Part shown: positions 1-12,500 of the stretch, piece after piece
How the letters are laid out: each line of letters starts with the position of its first letter
Position numbering within the stretch: position 1 is the stretch's first letter
Assembly: GCA_033239005.1 (NCBI GenBank)
Contig: BSQZ01000010.1
Span: 10,821,001 to 10,885,000, forward strand
Length of the DNA: 64,000 nucleotides
Direction: 5' to 3'
From: Lamellibrachia satsuma
Taxonomy: Eukaryota > Annelida > Polychaeta > Sabellida > Siboglinidae
Notes under the pieces: generated by a model
The model's input: only the letters and a program-made list of their open reading frames with translations
The model's database searches: none
What the model was told of the DNA's origin: nothing
Made by a program: the position numbers and the translations under genes

Positions 1-595
1 TTATGACGAGGACCACCCAGAACAATAAATCAACATAGTTTGTTTCCTTAGGCTTGAGCCAAACACATATACTAAGCAACATTATTGCAAGAGAAATACA
101 ATGTAATGTAAAACAAATTGCTTAAATATGAACATACAAATTGCAATTAGAATATTACGAACCGCTAATACACTAATAACCTAACTAATTACCGCACATT
201 AATACATTAAAATGTGAACATGAACACATGAAGTAATGCATGAACCATCAATACATTAAATACTACAAGAACATGAATACACGGTCTTCTCTAACATGTT
301 AAAATAAAGATAATGTAGAGTATATTTTGTACAAATACAAATTGAGTCTCAAAAATGTTGCATAAAAACAACATACAATTTGTACTTTGAATTACATGAA
401 CACATAATAAATTATTATACTAACTACATTGCACATTAATTCATTAAATGTGAGCATGAATACATTAAGTAATACATGATTCTGACTACATTAAGCATTA
501 CATAAACATGAAACACATGGTCTTCTCCACAATGTGAACATAAATGTAGATATAGAGTAGAAATAGAGTACATGTTTACTGTAAAGTCATTGATA
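1..595. repeat. AT-rich dispersed repeat with an internal direct duplication
   Basis: The segment around 191-330 recurs in diverged form around 431-560. Both copies carry a run of ATTAA/ATGAA motifs and a 'ggtcttct' block followed by an AATGT-rich stretch. It abuts a LINE coding remnant on the minus strand, so it may be the 3' tail of that element. No gene is visible. Confidence 0.45.
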
Positions 596-1010
596 TTTAG
601 AGAGTAACAGTTCTTTCAGTTTATATTTAAATTGGTTAATGGATACAAACTGTTGTAATTTACTAGGTAATGTATTCCAGAATACTGGTCCTGAATAATA
701 TTGTAAATTTCCTGCTGTTTGTTCTTATGTTTTGGATGTAATAGCAATTTTGGTGTCTTAGATTATGTTTGTGGATATTTTGTATTCTCGTAAGCATTGA
801 TGATATATAATTTGGGACATGGCTATTCACTGCTTTATACATAAAATACCTAGTTGATTTTTACATAGATCATCCAATTTTCATAGTTTTAACTTTGAGA
901 ATAGAGGATCAGTGTGTGCGATGTAATGAGAAGTTGTGATTATCCTAATAACTTTCTTCTGTAGTATTCTTAGTTTGTTTAAGTTTGTACAATGTGAATT
1001 TTCCCATAAT
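596..1010 (-). pseudogene. LINE reverse-transcriptase C-terminal remnant
   Basis: Read on the minus strand, this gives the typical C-terminal tail of non-LTR retrotransposon polymerases: a 'FWNTLP' motif near 665-685, followed by a basic 'FKYKLKELLLS' tail. Upstream of it (to the right) is a stretch resembling '...YKAVNSHVPNYISS'. No catalytic RT motif is present, so this is a 5'-truncated dead copy. Clade assignment is not possible from this piece. Confidence 0.6.
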
Positions 1011-1682
1011 AAAGCGCAATATAGTAACTGTGATCAGATCAATGAACAACAAATAGTTCTCAAATTATACATAGGGAGAACAATTAAACAAACAACACTG
1101 CGGAGGACGGAAACACCTCACTGCGTGTTTCTAGCAGTTAGAATATGCTGATATAAATCTGGGGGTTAAATGTCTAGGTCGGATTGCAGCCGCTACAAGC
1201 GCCTCACCACAAATGACTTCGGGCAGCCGGATCAGCGTTAATTGGTTTTTATTGGGTGGTCTGGCTTGTTATCCACAAGAAAACTGTGTTAGTTTTCTTC
1301 GTTGTCAGAGTCGCTAGTCCAGGTCTTGAAACGTTCTTAGTCACACCTTACCTAGCCACGTGTTATTGTTTTAAATGCACTGGCTCACTTCGGTTAGGTC
1401 ATTCTTTTTTGTTTAAAAGTCAATAGTTATACCTTAGTCACCAAGTGGCACCCTTGCATTGTGCCAATATCACTCCCTGCCGTACGTTAGACGGCATCAC
1501 TATTACGCAGACTATACCGTGTGTACACAACTGGTACAAATTCTTTTAATATATATAATCATTCGCCCAAACCATTTTTTGACATATATCTTGTTCAAGG
1601 TCAATGTGGTCTTTCACGTCGCATGTCACCACACATCACCACATGTCACCTGCGTATGTGTGGGAGTGTAACCAGTAAGTAA
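1011..1682. other. Unassigned sequence
   Basis: I see no coding exon, RNA gene or clear repeat here. Short open frames on the plus strand have no recognisable motif. Confidence 0.4.
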
Positions 1683-2705
1683 ATAAAACCTGTATAATTA
1701 TGTTGTTAACTACATACATGTACATAGCAACTATAAGAGAATCAATTAACTACAGACATGTACCTAGCAACTATAAGGGAATCAATTAACTACAGACATG
1801 TACCTAGCAATTATAAGGGAATCAATTAACTACAGACATGTACATAGCAACTATAAGGGAATCAATTAACTACAGACATGTACATAGCAACTATAAGGGA
1901 ATCAATTAACTACAGACATGTACGTAGCAACTATAAGGAATCAATTAACTACAGACATGTACGTAGCAACTATAAGGGAATCAATTAACTACAGACATGT
2001 ACGTAGCAACTATAAGGGAATCAATTAACTACATACATGTACGTAGCAACTATAAGGGAATCAATTAACTACATACATGTACGTAAACTATAAGGGAATC
2101 AATTAACCACAGACATGTACGTAGCAACTATAAGTGAATCAATTAACTACAGACATGTACGTAGCAACTATAAGGGAATCAATTAACTACAGACATGTAC
2201 GTAGCAACTATAAGGGAATCAATTAACTACAGACATGTACGTAGCAACTATAAGGGAATCAATTAACTACAGACATGTACGTAGCAACTATAAGGGAATC
2301 AATTAACTACAGACATGTACGTAGCAACTATAAGGGAATCAATTAACTACAGGCATGTACGTAGCAACTATAAGGGAATCAATTAACCACAGACAAGTAC
2401 GTAGCAACTATAAGGGAATCAATTAACCACAGACACGTACGTAGCAACTATAAGGGAATCAATTAACTACAGACACGTACATAGCAACTATAAGGGAATC
2501 AATTAACTACAGACATGTACCTAGCAACTATAAAGGGAATCAATTAACTACAGACACGTACGTAGCAACTATAAGGGAATCAATTAACTACAGACATGTA
2601 CCTAGCAACTATAAGGGAATCAATTAACTACAGACATGTAAATAGCAACTATAAGGGAATCAATTAACTACAGACATGTACGTAGCAACTATAAGGGAAT
2701 CAATA
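1683..2705. repeat. 40-bp minisatellite, about 25 copies
   Basis: The unit is about 40 bp and includes 'gggaatcaattaactacaga' followed by 'catgtacgtagcaactataa'. It repeats head to tail about 25 times with few substitutions and occasional one- to three-base indels. Copies at the left end carry 'acctag' or 'acatag' where central copies carry 'acgtag', which suggests that the centre was homogenised most recently. Confidence 0.95.
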
Positions 2706-3443
2706 CAACGGGAAATGGGATTGCCCCGGCCAACAAAATATATTGGTAGGGTGGGTCGGCTGTTTTTCTTTTGGAAGGAGGCGATGCAGAGAGGCGAATA
2801 GCATTGCTATATTTCCGACTCCTGGCAAGAATATATCCAATTGTTCTTATTCCTGCACTTGGGTAAGATTTACATAGGCCGCCACTGCACCTCCATACAA
2901 TGCAAACAAATGTACAGTACTTTGCATAGGCCGGATGCTGCGTGTTGTTGTCGCAATATAATTATTTTCGCAGTTATGATCGATGCTTTAAAGCAGTTTG
3001 TGACTCTGTCTGCCTGAATGCTCATTCAGATCTCCGTCAGTTTCACAAGTATGGGGCTGACAATTTGTAGGAGCGCCTGGGGGCCCGTGGGGATGGTTCG
3101 TACATAAAAAATTCCCAAGGGTTGGTCGGATTACAGTAGGAATTCGTAGTTACGAACACTTATTAGCAACACCATGCATGTTTTCTACGATTGTTCCGAG
3201 TTACGCGATCTACGTCAAACGTGGCATGAGGTTGTCGTTGCTAGTGCCTTACCACAACTTGACTGGGTAGTGCAAGGAGTCATAAGCTCTTGCAGTGGTT
3301 TTCTCCCGTGCAACGCCGGGTAAATCGCCTAGTAGTATATATTTTACCACCTCGTCGACGAATGTGAGACAAACGGTGTTCACTGAACTGAAGAATTTGT
3401 ACTGTAGTGCGGAGCATACATACAAATAGTCCGCATTCACGGT
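2706..3443. other. Unassigned sequence with a dispersed-repeat segment
   Basis: No gene was found. The stretch around 3090-3240 ('ggggatggttcgtacat...' and later 'acgaacact...ctacgtcaaacg') resembles the minus strand of 60720-60870, so it is probably part of an unclassified dispersed element. Confidence 0.35.
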
Positions 3444-3770
3444 TAGTCCGCACAATTGTCACCATCCGCACAATTGTCACCATCCGCACAGTAGTCACCA
3501 TCTGCACAATAGTCACCATCCGCACAATAGTCAACATCCGCACAATTGTCACCATCCGCACAATAGTCACCATCCGCACAATAGTCACCATCCGCACAAT
3601 ATAGTCACCATCCGCACAATAGTCACCATCCGCACAATAGACACCATCCGCACAATAGCTACTATCCGCACAATTGTTACCATCCGCACAATAGTCACCA
3701 TCCGCACAATTGTCACCATCCGCACAATAAAGTCACCATCCACATAATAGCTACCATCCGCACAATAGTC
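3444..3770. repeat. 18-bp minisatellite, about 18 copies
   Basis: The unit is close to 'ccgcacaatagtcaccat' (18 bp), with variants such as 'aattgtc'. Because 18 is a multiple of three and the unit lacks stops, both strands show artificial open frames ('TIVTIR' or 'VRMVTI' repeats). These are not genes. Confidence 0.95.
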
Positions 3771-6330
3771 ACACCCAAAATAGCCCACCCTATAAATACG
3801 CCCCACTGACAGGGCAACGCTACTGCAGTCACTCACATGAGGTCCAAATTAAACGCGCGCATTAAAAAAATAGTGTAAAGATTTTACATAGATTATAGTT
3901 AGATATGCATGTGGGAAACGTACAACATATTATATTTCGCTATTTTATCGAGACTCCGGCAGGTGTGGTTCGCATTGAACGTTTATTGCTTCACAAAGGT
4001 GACGCGAATAATGTTTTGTCTACCGCTATTGCATATCGTAGAGTACCGCGAATCGGATATTGTGTACCGCAATACACCGGTGTATCGTTCCGGCCCTAGT
4101 AATTACATATGTACAACGATAAAATATGGGACCCCCTAAGCTTACATCTTTCTTTCTTATGGGAGGTCCATCGTGCCTTATAGGGGGTCCTGGACTCCCC
4201 ACACCCCCCTCATTTCGAACACTGCATCTACCACTGATTAGTGTTGATGCCTACGCATGCGATTGTGAAATGGAAGCGCTCTTTGTCATGATTTTACAAA
4301 GAGCGCATAACGACGATAACTTGCGAAATCATGTCAACGCCGTCTCAATGAATCATACTCTGAACACTCATTCAATCCCCGCTAGCCTGTTCCAGATACC
4401 TCCATCGACCGACCTGCGAGTCAGCCGCGCGTGACGAATCAGCCACGCGGGGCGGTCACTGCCCCGAGCGTGGAACTATGTCGTTATGTATTGTGACGGC
4501 ATTTGCAACTTGTATATGGGCACTATTCTTACCGAATGTTTTTGTGTCACTGATATGGGTCCGGTCCGCTACAGCGGTCAACAACAACGGTCACACCAAG
4601 AAGGTTGTAGACCAGGACTGGTGACTTGAGGCAGTTGATTGCTATGCCAGCTTATTTACTCTGCCAGTGTTACGGCCTTTGATGTCAAGAGTTACGAAAT
4701 CAAATGTCGCACCTAAACAGGTTTATGGTCAGTGGAAGTCTCACACCACATGCCTGTTGCTATAGTTCATTATAGCTACTATTGATGACAAACTTTGTTA
4801 CAAAAGCAGCCCCTACAACGAAACCAGAACATGTTGACATATGTCATGTTGCGGACGCAGGGTCTCGGTCTAGTACCAACATCTGCAACTGTAGATCAGA
4901 GACACGCACCGCACTCGATCTAGCTGTGACTTTAGTGGGCGGTAGTTGGTGTGTTTAGCGAAATTATTATCTCTGCTAAATCCTCCAATCATAACAAATG
5001 TGCTGCTTGGAACGCAGAATGTACCCGCATACTGCATAATTTCATAATAGGCCCTACATCTTAGAATATATGATAGGCGTTGACCAAAAATGCCCGAGCA
5101 AAATATTCACTATAGCTCCTGCCCAGGCCGGAAGCGCGCAGTGATGATCGATGACAGCACCACAGTAACCAACGTGGAAGTGAGAAGCCAAGCGGTGCAG
5201 AGACAAGTGAAAGGACACAGAGAAGATCGATATTGGCAACAAAACGATCGAGGGACATAACCGAGAGGGAGACAAATGAGGAGATTGATACAGAAGGAAT
5301 CACTTGGACAGAGAGGAATACAGGGAAACCTGATAATCAATGAGATGGAAGCTATGTGTGCTATTGCTAGTAAGGGACGCAGTGTCGAACCGATAGAGGC
5401 GATGACAAGACACTTAATTAAGAAAACATAATGGCGACTTCTAAAACCCTTTTGAATATATCTAAACTACGACAGTATTTTGTCCACACTTCGTTAATTT
5501 CGTCTTCTTAACTCCCGGTGTTTGGACAGTGTGTCAACTACTGTCGATGGTAACTGCATATTATGTGTGCTATGTTATCGTAAAACGATTCTGTAACAAC
5601 TTGCCCTTGTATACAATTATCTAGCCCCGGTTTCCCCTATATATTATATTGACTACATGTTTGCGCATAGCGAAAACTCTGTTATTGAGACAACTATGGC
5701 AATAACTATTATTCACATGACTAAATAATTGTAAAAGAACATGTCTAGTTTAACAATTCCTCGAATTAACGTTCCGTTTTCTGTGCGAGCATTTGCCAAT
5801 TCTGCAAATAGCGCGAAATGTGCTCACAGGAATAACGGGTAAGTACACAGACATTGTGACATTTTTCCATTTTAGAAATATCGTGGGGTCCGGTGGGTTT
5901 GGGGGATGGGTGTCGACTGGTGTGGAAATATCCGGGCTAGCTTTAGGAAACAAGTCGAAATCGTGCATAACTGACACTTTGCGGCAAGTCTGAAGTTAGG
6001 TGTGTATTACATGCTTCAATATTTGTACTGTCTCGAAATGTGAACTTCTAGGTTTGTTTAAGTTTTTGAACGTCTGTTTGTGTTTCTTCTTCTTCCTTAT
6101 TCTTCTTCTTCCGGGTACAAGTCAACCCTCTCTTCAAGGCTTATAGACTCGGTGTGTGTGCACCATAGACATAAATAGAACACCCGTTAGTAAAACAAGA
6201 CCGCCAAGCTCTTATCAGTTGACACATGATAAAGTGATGCCGGGCATGGACCAGTGACATTCATGCTGCTGCACGGCAAGAACCCACTGGAGGCCCAGTG
6301 TTTATACTGTACAGCACCCAGTCTTCATCA
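3771..6330. other. Unassigned intergenic sequence
   Basis: I found no exon with splice signals, no transposase or RT motif and no RNA gene. Short open frames near 4126-4434, 5054-5340 and 5750-5993 show no domain signature and overlap on both strands, as expected by chance. Confidence 0.4.
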
Positions 6331-6334
6331 TATA

Positions 6335-6405
<71 letters not shown>
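6331..6405. repeat. (TA)n microsatellite
   Basis: An almost pure TA dinucleotide run of roughly 70 bp. Confidence 0.97.
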
Positions 6406-6407
<2 letters not shown>

Positions 6408-7177
6408 TACTAATAAGATATTAATACTACATAGCTATATATACCTAATACCTTATTATGTGCACAATCTATCCATGCACCTTGTATATCAGATATCATA
6501 ACATATTAACTATAACAGTAGCACCACTAAACATGATCGAAACTGAACTTTCTGAAGTGCTCTATACATGTATTAGATAATGACTGCAAGAGGACAAAAT
6601 CTCATTAAGTCCTGTTGGACATTCTTCTCTAAGGTCCCAAAAATATTTTTTTTCCATCTTCCAACACATTCCCCAGCTGCTCCATCACAGCTATTTCCAC
6701 CTGCAGATGAAGATCTCTTGAATGTTATCTGGCCAACTTGCCGAAAGACATGCCTCATGTATATGTGCTCTCTTATTTAAGCTGCCAATTGTTTTAGTAG
6801 GCAACCTTTCACATGGTTTGTCAAACAAATGCATAGAATGCAATGAATGTTGCAATGTGTACAGAATGAGCCTAATTAAATGCAGATGACTTAATAAAGA
6901 AAAAAATCTTATTAATGAGCTGACATCTAGTAGAGTTTTATAAAAGAGTTACAAATACGCATACATGCACACACACATTATTTATAAAACTGAATCCTAC
7001 CCCTATAACATTTTATGTTGCACCCAATCAATGTGACTACTGGGAAACACTTAATGTATGCTCCCCCAAGAAAAACAAACGTATCTGTAATATATTGATA
7101 TTTCAGAACATTTTTGAAACTGTTATATTCATTCACATATACACTAACACAGCACAAACATTTGCGACATAAATTAC

Positions 7178-7250
7178 CTGAAATTAAAGAGATGTTAGAT
7201 CCTGTCTTCTGGCGATTCGTACAGCTGTAAGCCACACAGGAAATAACCAT
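7178..7250 (-). other. Possible THAP-like zinc-finger first exon (tentative)
   Basis: On the minus strand an ATG opens 'MVISCVAYSCTNRQKTGSNI', which resembles the first half of a THAP domain: initiator Met, Cys-x4-Cys, then an Asn-Arg pair. It runs into a CAG|GTAATT splice-donor-like site at 7178. I could not find the second half, with the Cys-x2-His pair and the Phe-Pro motif, further along the minus strand. It may be a decayed exon of a THAP-containing transposon or gene, or chance. Confidence 0.25.
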
Positions 7251-7563
7251 GTTCGTTGTCCCACAACTTTCTTCAGCAAGCTTCCAAGATGTTTGTCTTG
7301 AAGAGTTTAACACTAATTCATGTATGAACAACCCAACTGCCTACACTTATAACACAACTGCTTGGACCACCCTCACCCAAATTATTTATCAGTCTGGTGG
7401 CCAATGCCCCATTAAGAACAAATGACAATGACAAATCTTCAAGTTAATTGGTACCTGGTGTCATTGTCACTGGCTACTAGTTTATAATTCTCTGGTAGCC
7501 ATATCATCTTCATTGCTTTTGTTTGCCTTATATTGTACATGATGATGGTGAGGAGGAAATACA

Positions 7564-7597
7564 TTAACTTACTCACTTACTTACTTACTTACTTACA
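7564..7597. repeat. (ACTT)n microsatellite
   Basis: About eight imperfect ACTT/ACTC tetranucleotide units. Confidence 0.9.
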
Positions 7598-7934
7598 TAT
7601 GTTAGACAACTATTTTTAACATGCTATGTTCACACTATAAACAGTACTACCCTATGTGTCATGCAGTGGATGCAACTGTTTCTGCCGTGCAATGAAATGC
7701 CGGCCAGTGGTCCACACCCACTTCACTGCAGTGAGCTGGCTTGTCGCTCTTGTTTATAGGGGGGTGATTAATGATGTACCCCTGGCAACTCTGTGGTGTG
7801 CACACTTGCTAAACTGCTGTAAGAGAAAGTAATAAAATATTTGTAAGCAAGAGAAAAGATGATAGTGTGCATGTAGGACTGCAATTTGAGGAGAGGAAAA
7901 GTTGATAGCGTGAAAAATGCAATATCAATTAATG

Positions 7935-9725
7935 TTGCAAGCTGGAGATCTTCTGTCTGAAAATCTCCAAACTTGGTGCTGTAGCTGCGTTGGCTGGCAG
8001 ATTATTCCAATTGGCTTTTGTATGGGGTAAAAAGCTATACTAGATGAATTGCTTAGTGATTACGGGGAGTTAAAAAGCTTCAGAATGCATGTGTCGGGAG
8101 GGTCTCACCATGGGTATAAGTTGGGGGAAGAGGTCCAGGGCGACTATGTCATGTAATGTCTTGTATAACATGACAAGGCGGATATCGGTTCTCCTTTGCT
8201 GGAGGCTGCGCCAGTGCAAGTGTTTGATCATAGTGGTGACACTTGCTTCACAGTTGTTACAGACATACCGTGCTGCCCATCTTTGGACCATCTCTATTTT
8301 GTTTTTGTAGGTTTGTGTGTAGGTGTCCCATATGGCATATTCTAACTGGGGTCTAACTAAAGTGAAATAAGCACTGGTTAAAAAAATTTCCTGGCCAATT
8401 TTGAGATTTCTTCGTAGGAAACCTAAGGATGCTTTTGCTTTTTTGTGACACCATTTATGCTGTTATTCCAGGATAGTGTTTTATTTATGACCACGCCAAG
8501 ATATTTCGCATTGTCCTCCTTTACGAGTATGTAGCCATGAAGAGTGTATTGTTTGTATTTCTGGTTACGGGATCTGGTTATGTGGCTATCGCTACATTTC
8601 TGGGGATGGAACTCCATTTGCCATGTTTCTTCCCACTTGGCCAATTTGTCTAGATCTTGTTGAAGGGCTGTCGCGTCAGTACCATTGGATATTGTCATGT
8701 AGATAATAGTGTCATCAGCAAAGAGTCTGACAGTTGATTTGAGATTATTAGGTAGGTCATTTATATAGATAAGAAAGAGGATGGGGGCAATCACTGAACC
8801 TTGTGGGTCTCCACTGATAACCGGAGCCCAGTCCGAATACATACCTTCACAGTTCACATGCCACACGTTGCTTTCTATCCTTCAAGAATTTCTCAACCCA
8901 AGTGTTTACAGGGCCAGTGATACCGTATCTCTCAAGTTTCTGGATTAGTCTGTGGTGTGGTACTTTGTCAAATGCTTTGGCAAAATCCATAATAATTACA
9001 TCAGTGTGCCTTCCGTCGCTTAGATTGGCCAGGATATCTTGTGTGAAGGCTAGCAACTGTGTATCGGTTGATCGCTTTTTTCGAAATCCATGCTGCTTGT
9101 CGAAGAGCATATTGTTGGCTTCTAGGTGGTTTAGTAGGTGTTTTGAGATTATGTGTTCCATTAGTTTGCTGCAAACACACGTGAGTGACACTGGGCGGTA
9201 ATTTGATGGGCAATATCGTTTTCCTTTCTTGAAGATTGGTGCTATATTTGCTTGTTTCCAGTCATCTGGTACCTCGCCATTTTCAAGGGATTTATAAAAT
9301 ATCTGTAGAATAGGAGCAACTGCTCTGGCTGTTTCTTTGAGGACTCTGGGGTGAAGCCTGTCTGGTCCCATGGCTTTGTTAGGGTTTAGATTTTCCAGGA
9401 GTTTTTGAATGCCTTCTGTGGTGATATTCAACTTGGAAATCGGGGGATACTGTCGTATTGGGTCAACTTCCTGTGGGGGTAGATTTAAGGGGCTCTCTTT
9501 GGTGAACACAGAGCTGAACTGAGGGTTTAGGATCCTGGCTTTGTCCAGGGAGTGTCCTTCAAGATCCATTTTCTTTCAGATGTGCAATGCCTACTGAATC
9601 TGTTCGTCTGTGCTTGATGAAAGACCACAATTTCTTGTTGCCATTTCTGTTGTGGTCTTCCTGTGAAGGACTGGGCTCCTTAGGAGCATCGTAAGTCCTG
9701 CGGCGTTTGTGTCCATTGGTAGTTC
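7935..9725 (-). pseudogene. Non-LTR retrotransposon (LINE) with a broken reverse transcriptase
   Basis: Minus-strand open frames at 8847-9569 and 8423-8866 form one reverse transcriptase split by a frameshift near 8850-8866. The first carries the palm entry 'DRLHPRVLKE', 'APIFKKG', 'NYRPVSLT' and 'QHGFRKKRSTDTQLL', then 'MDFAKAFDKVPH' (catalytic Asp). The second carries 'GDPQGSVIAPILFLIYINDL' and the catalytic 'FADD' box. The C-terminal tail lies at 8070-8400 in another frame, and an 'NWNNLPAN' tail lies near 7960-8010. There is no intact ORF, so it is inactive. The motif style fits the CR1/Jockey group. The 'GDPQGS' replaces the usual 'GVPQGS'. Confidence 0.85.
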
Positions 9726-9821
9726 TGGTCAGAGCCAATTAAAAGACATTGCACCACTGTTGGGGCAACGATAGGTGTTTATGTTAAAAACTATATTAAA
9801 ATCTATATACAGGAATATGAA

Positions 9822-10480
9822 GTTATTTATGGAGTGATGAGGACTGGCTGAAGGTTGTCTAGACTACGGCCTAATCGACTCTGGAAGGACTCCAGTGAAG
9901 GGGCTGAGGAGACAGAGGTTGGGAGGTGGTTGCACTCAGACACTGTACGGGGGAAGAAAGAGTGAAAGTGGGAAGGGTATTGGATTTGTTCCTGATGCAG
10001 GTGTTGTGCTCCTCTAGTCCTTCGGTCAGCATGGTGGAAGAAATTTGCTGGGTTGATGTCTACGAGGCCGTTGTTGATTTTGTAGAGCATCCCCAGGCGA
10101 TGTTGTGTACTGTGACTAGGAGTTGAGTTTCACATGAGCGCTTCTTCCTGAAACCATGTTGGGCATCAGTTAGGATGTGGTGGCGATCAAAGTGTTTCAT
10201 CAGTACCATCACACTGCTGTGGATGATGTGTTCTAGGACCTCGCAAGTGATTGAAGACAGTGAGATTGGTTGGTAGTTCAAAGGCTGGTGTATGTCTCCT
10301 TTCTTAAAGATTGGGACCACCCTTGCTTCCTTCCAATCTGATGGCACCTGACCAGCATGTAGGGACCATTGAAAGATTTTTGTCAATGTTGGAGATATTT
10401 CCTTTGCACCAATCTTCAGGATATAGGCTGGTATTGAGTCTTGTCCAGTGGCGCTGGAAGTATGTGATTTTGACAAAACT
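9822..10480 (-). pseudogene. Internally deleted LINE remnant
   Basis: Frame 10060-10476 (minus) carries an RT N-terminal part ('VPSDWKEARVVPIFKKGD', 'NYQPISLSSI', 'QHGFRKKRSCETQLL'). Near 10085 it jumps directly to a LINE C-terminal tail at 9827-10090 ('FFPRTVSECNHLPTSV'). The catalytic core, including the (F/Y)xDD box, is missing from between them. It lies just right of the larger LINE copy in the same orientation but is clearly a different lineage. Confidence 0.75.
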
Positions 10481-10639
10481 TGGTCAGCATGTCGATGAGA
10501 TGATGGCAGTTGCTGTGAAAAAAATTTTTGATGGTCATGTTTTCTTATAATCAGACAAAAACGTTAACATGGCCACCAATGCATTTCTCTACAGTGGTCT
10601 GACCCCTACGTCTATGGGGTACGAGTCAATGCATGACTA

Positions 10640-10912
10640 TGATGCTTGATGAAATATTTTCGGTTATTAATATTAAGCATAATTACCTCTCAAGAAACTT
10701 GTTATTCAATCTAAATATTTCGACTGCATCCCGCAGTCTTCTTCAGCAGACTGAAGTTACGGATGTATCACATGACCAGTGTGTGACACAAGCTGGAGTA
10801 GAACTGGTGGGAGCTCCTGGCCAATGTAGTGTGTAGGTTTCTCTCTGTGGATGTTGATCGCCTCCTTTATTTTCCTCCTGTACCAGTTCTCCTCATGGTC
10901 TAGGAGCACTAA
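10640..10912 (-). mobile_element. Penelope-like element 3' end (minus)
   Basis: The reverse complement matches the 3' part of the Penelope-like element near 40.7-40.93 kb over about 250 bp. It includes the end of the GIY-YIG ORF ('DHEENWYRRKIKEAI'-like), the 'gctgaagaagactgc...' region, and the terminal 'agtttcttgagaggtaatta' block. Only the 3' end is present. Confidence 0.7.
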
Positions 10913-10933
10913 AAAGAAATTGCACTAGTGCAG

Positions 10934-12165
10934 TCATCTTATTTCCATAGTGGACCTTAAAAAATGCATACAAGCAACAAGAGTTGAGATAAATGATATG
11001 AACATGTAAATGACAAAATCAACTAAAACAACAAACATACTAAACATAAATACATAATATACAAATTCTCTTTCATTAATTCCCTTAATTCTATTCATGA
11101 AAATGGTATTACGTTCTTTTTTAAACATATATTTTGCCTGAATTGTTTTCACGTTTACTGGAAGTTCATTCCACATTTTAATTCCATTAAATTTAAAAGA
11201 TTTGCAAACCTGATCCTTGACACGAGACACAACGTAGGATGCATTACTTCCACGTGTGTTATAAAGATGCCTGATTCTATTCATATCACACGTGTAAGAG
11301 GGAGCTGCATTATTAAAAACAGTATACATTACATTAAGAGCAAGATAGTCAACTCTTCCTTTTATGTCTGGAGACTTTGATTTCTTAAAATCATTAAAAC
11401 CTATATGGCGCCTACAATCATAATTGAGGAGATACCTAATTATCTTATTCTTGGCTGTCTGCAATTTATTGACAGTGTTGTATCTAAGCTCCTGTACCAT
11501 GCATTGCAGGCACAATCAAAATGTGGCTGTAATAACGCTGTGCACAACATTCTTCTCTCCGTTATGCCAAAGAAAGCACCTTTCCTATATAAAAACTTTA
11601 ATTTAGCATTTCGATTCTTGACTACAATTATTCCCATAGATGAACTAGTCATGTCGTGTTCAAAAGTAAGACCTAGATATTTATCCCTTGACTTGGCTTC
11701 TACATTGACACCATTACAAGAGATTATCATACTATTAGCTTTTGCTAATTGGTTTTTAGATGCAAACAAAATACACTCTGTCCCTAAATGAATGGAGAGC
11801 TTGTTTTGTTTCTTCTAGCCAGCCATTTAATGATTTTAATTCGAGGTTAAGTTTCCTTTAAATTTCTGTTGGGCATTTACCACTAACCTGCAAGGTAGAA
11901 TCATCTGCATATAAATAAAAAATAACAGTTTACACTTTGAACCATGTCATTGACATAAATGATAAAAAGCAGAGGGCCTACAATGGACCCTTGTGGTACA
12001 CCACATGTAACGTTACCAAGCTCAGAAAACCTCCCATTTACATTAACAAGTTATTTTCTCTCCGACAGATAAGACTCAAACCATGATACTGAAGGCCTCT
12101 CAGTACCTATAGCTTCTAATTTTGTTGCCAAGATAGATTAATCGACTGTATCAAATCCTCAGTAA
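10934..12165 (-). pseudogene. LINE 3' half, decayed (minus)
   Basis: Minus-strand frames show 'CGVPQGSIVGPLLFIIYVND' near 11950-12020, 'YLGLTFEHDM' in 11440-11769, and a C-terminal tail ending in 'MWNELPVNVKTI' within 10934-11515. Frameshifts separate them and the 5' half is missing. This is a third LINE lineage next to the two further left. Confidence 0.75.
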
Positions 12166-12404
12166 ACTCTCAATGATAAACAAAACAACAGTTAGCTCTG
12201 AATAATAAAACTTTGTTTATTCTCAATTGACATACACAGCTATATGCAAAATGTCTTGGGGAAATAGGAATAGCAGTATTTTTTATTTGCTGTGGAGAAC
12301 AAAAGAATAAGAAAAAAACAAACGATTGGAGGAATCCGTAGTAACCTTGACAACCTGTGAACTTGTGAAGGTGCTTACAGTACCACTTAATATATTCTCC
12401 CTGA

Positions 12405-12500
12405 TCCCTCTGTCACCCCCCCTCTGTCCTACAGTAATGCTCAGTCCCTCAGTGACATTGACCTCAGTGACATTGACCTAAATCTGTCTGTCAGAAGGCT
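12405..12500. repeat. Diverged duplicate of 13335-13450
   Basis: The block 'ttctccctgatcc...' followed by 'acattgacctaaatctgtct' recurs about 930 bp to the right as 'ttctccctgaccc...' and 'acattgacctcaatctgtct'. It is a diverged local duplication or two copies of one dispersed repeat. The rest of 12166-13580 shows nothing else recognisable apart from a short poly-C run near 13021. Confidence 0.5.

Noticed and set aside
3280..3836. 'TIVTIR' and 'VRMVTI' repeat ORFs on both strands
   Set aside because: They are artefacts of the 18-bp minisatellite.
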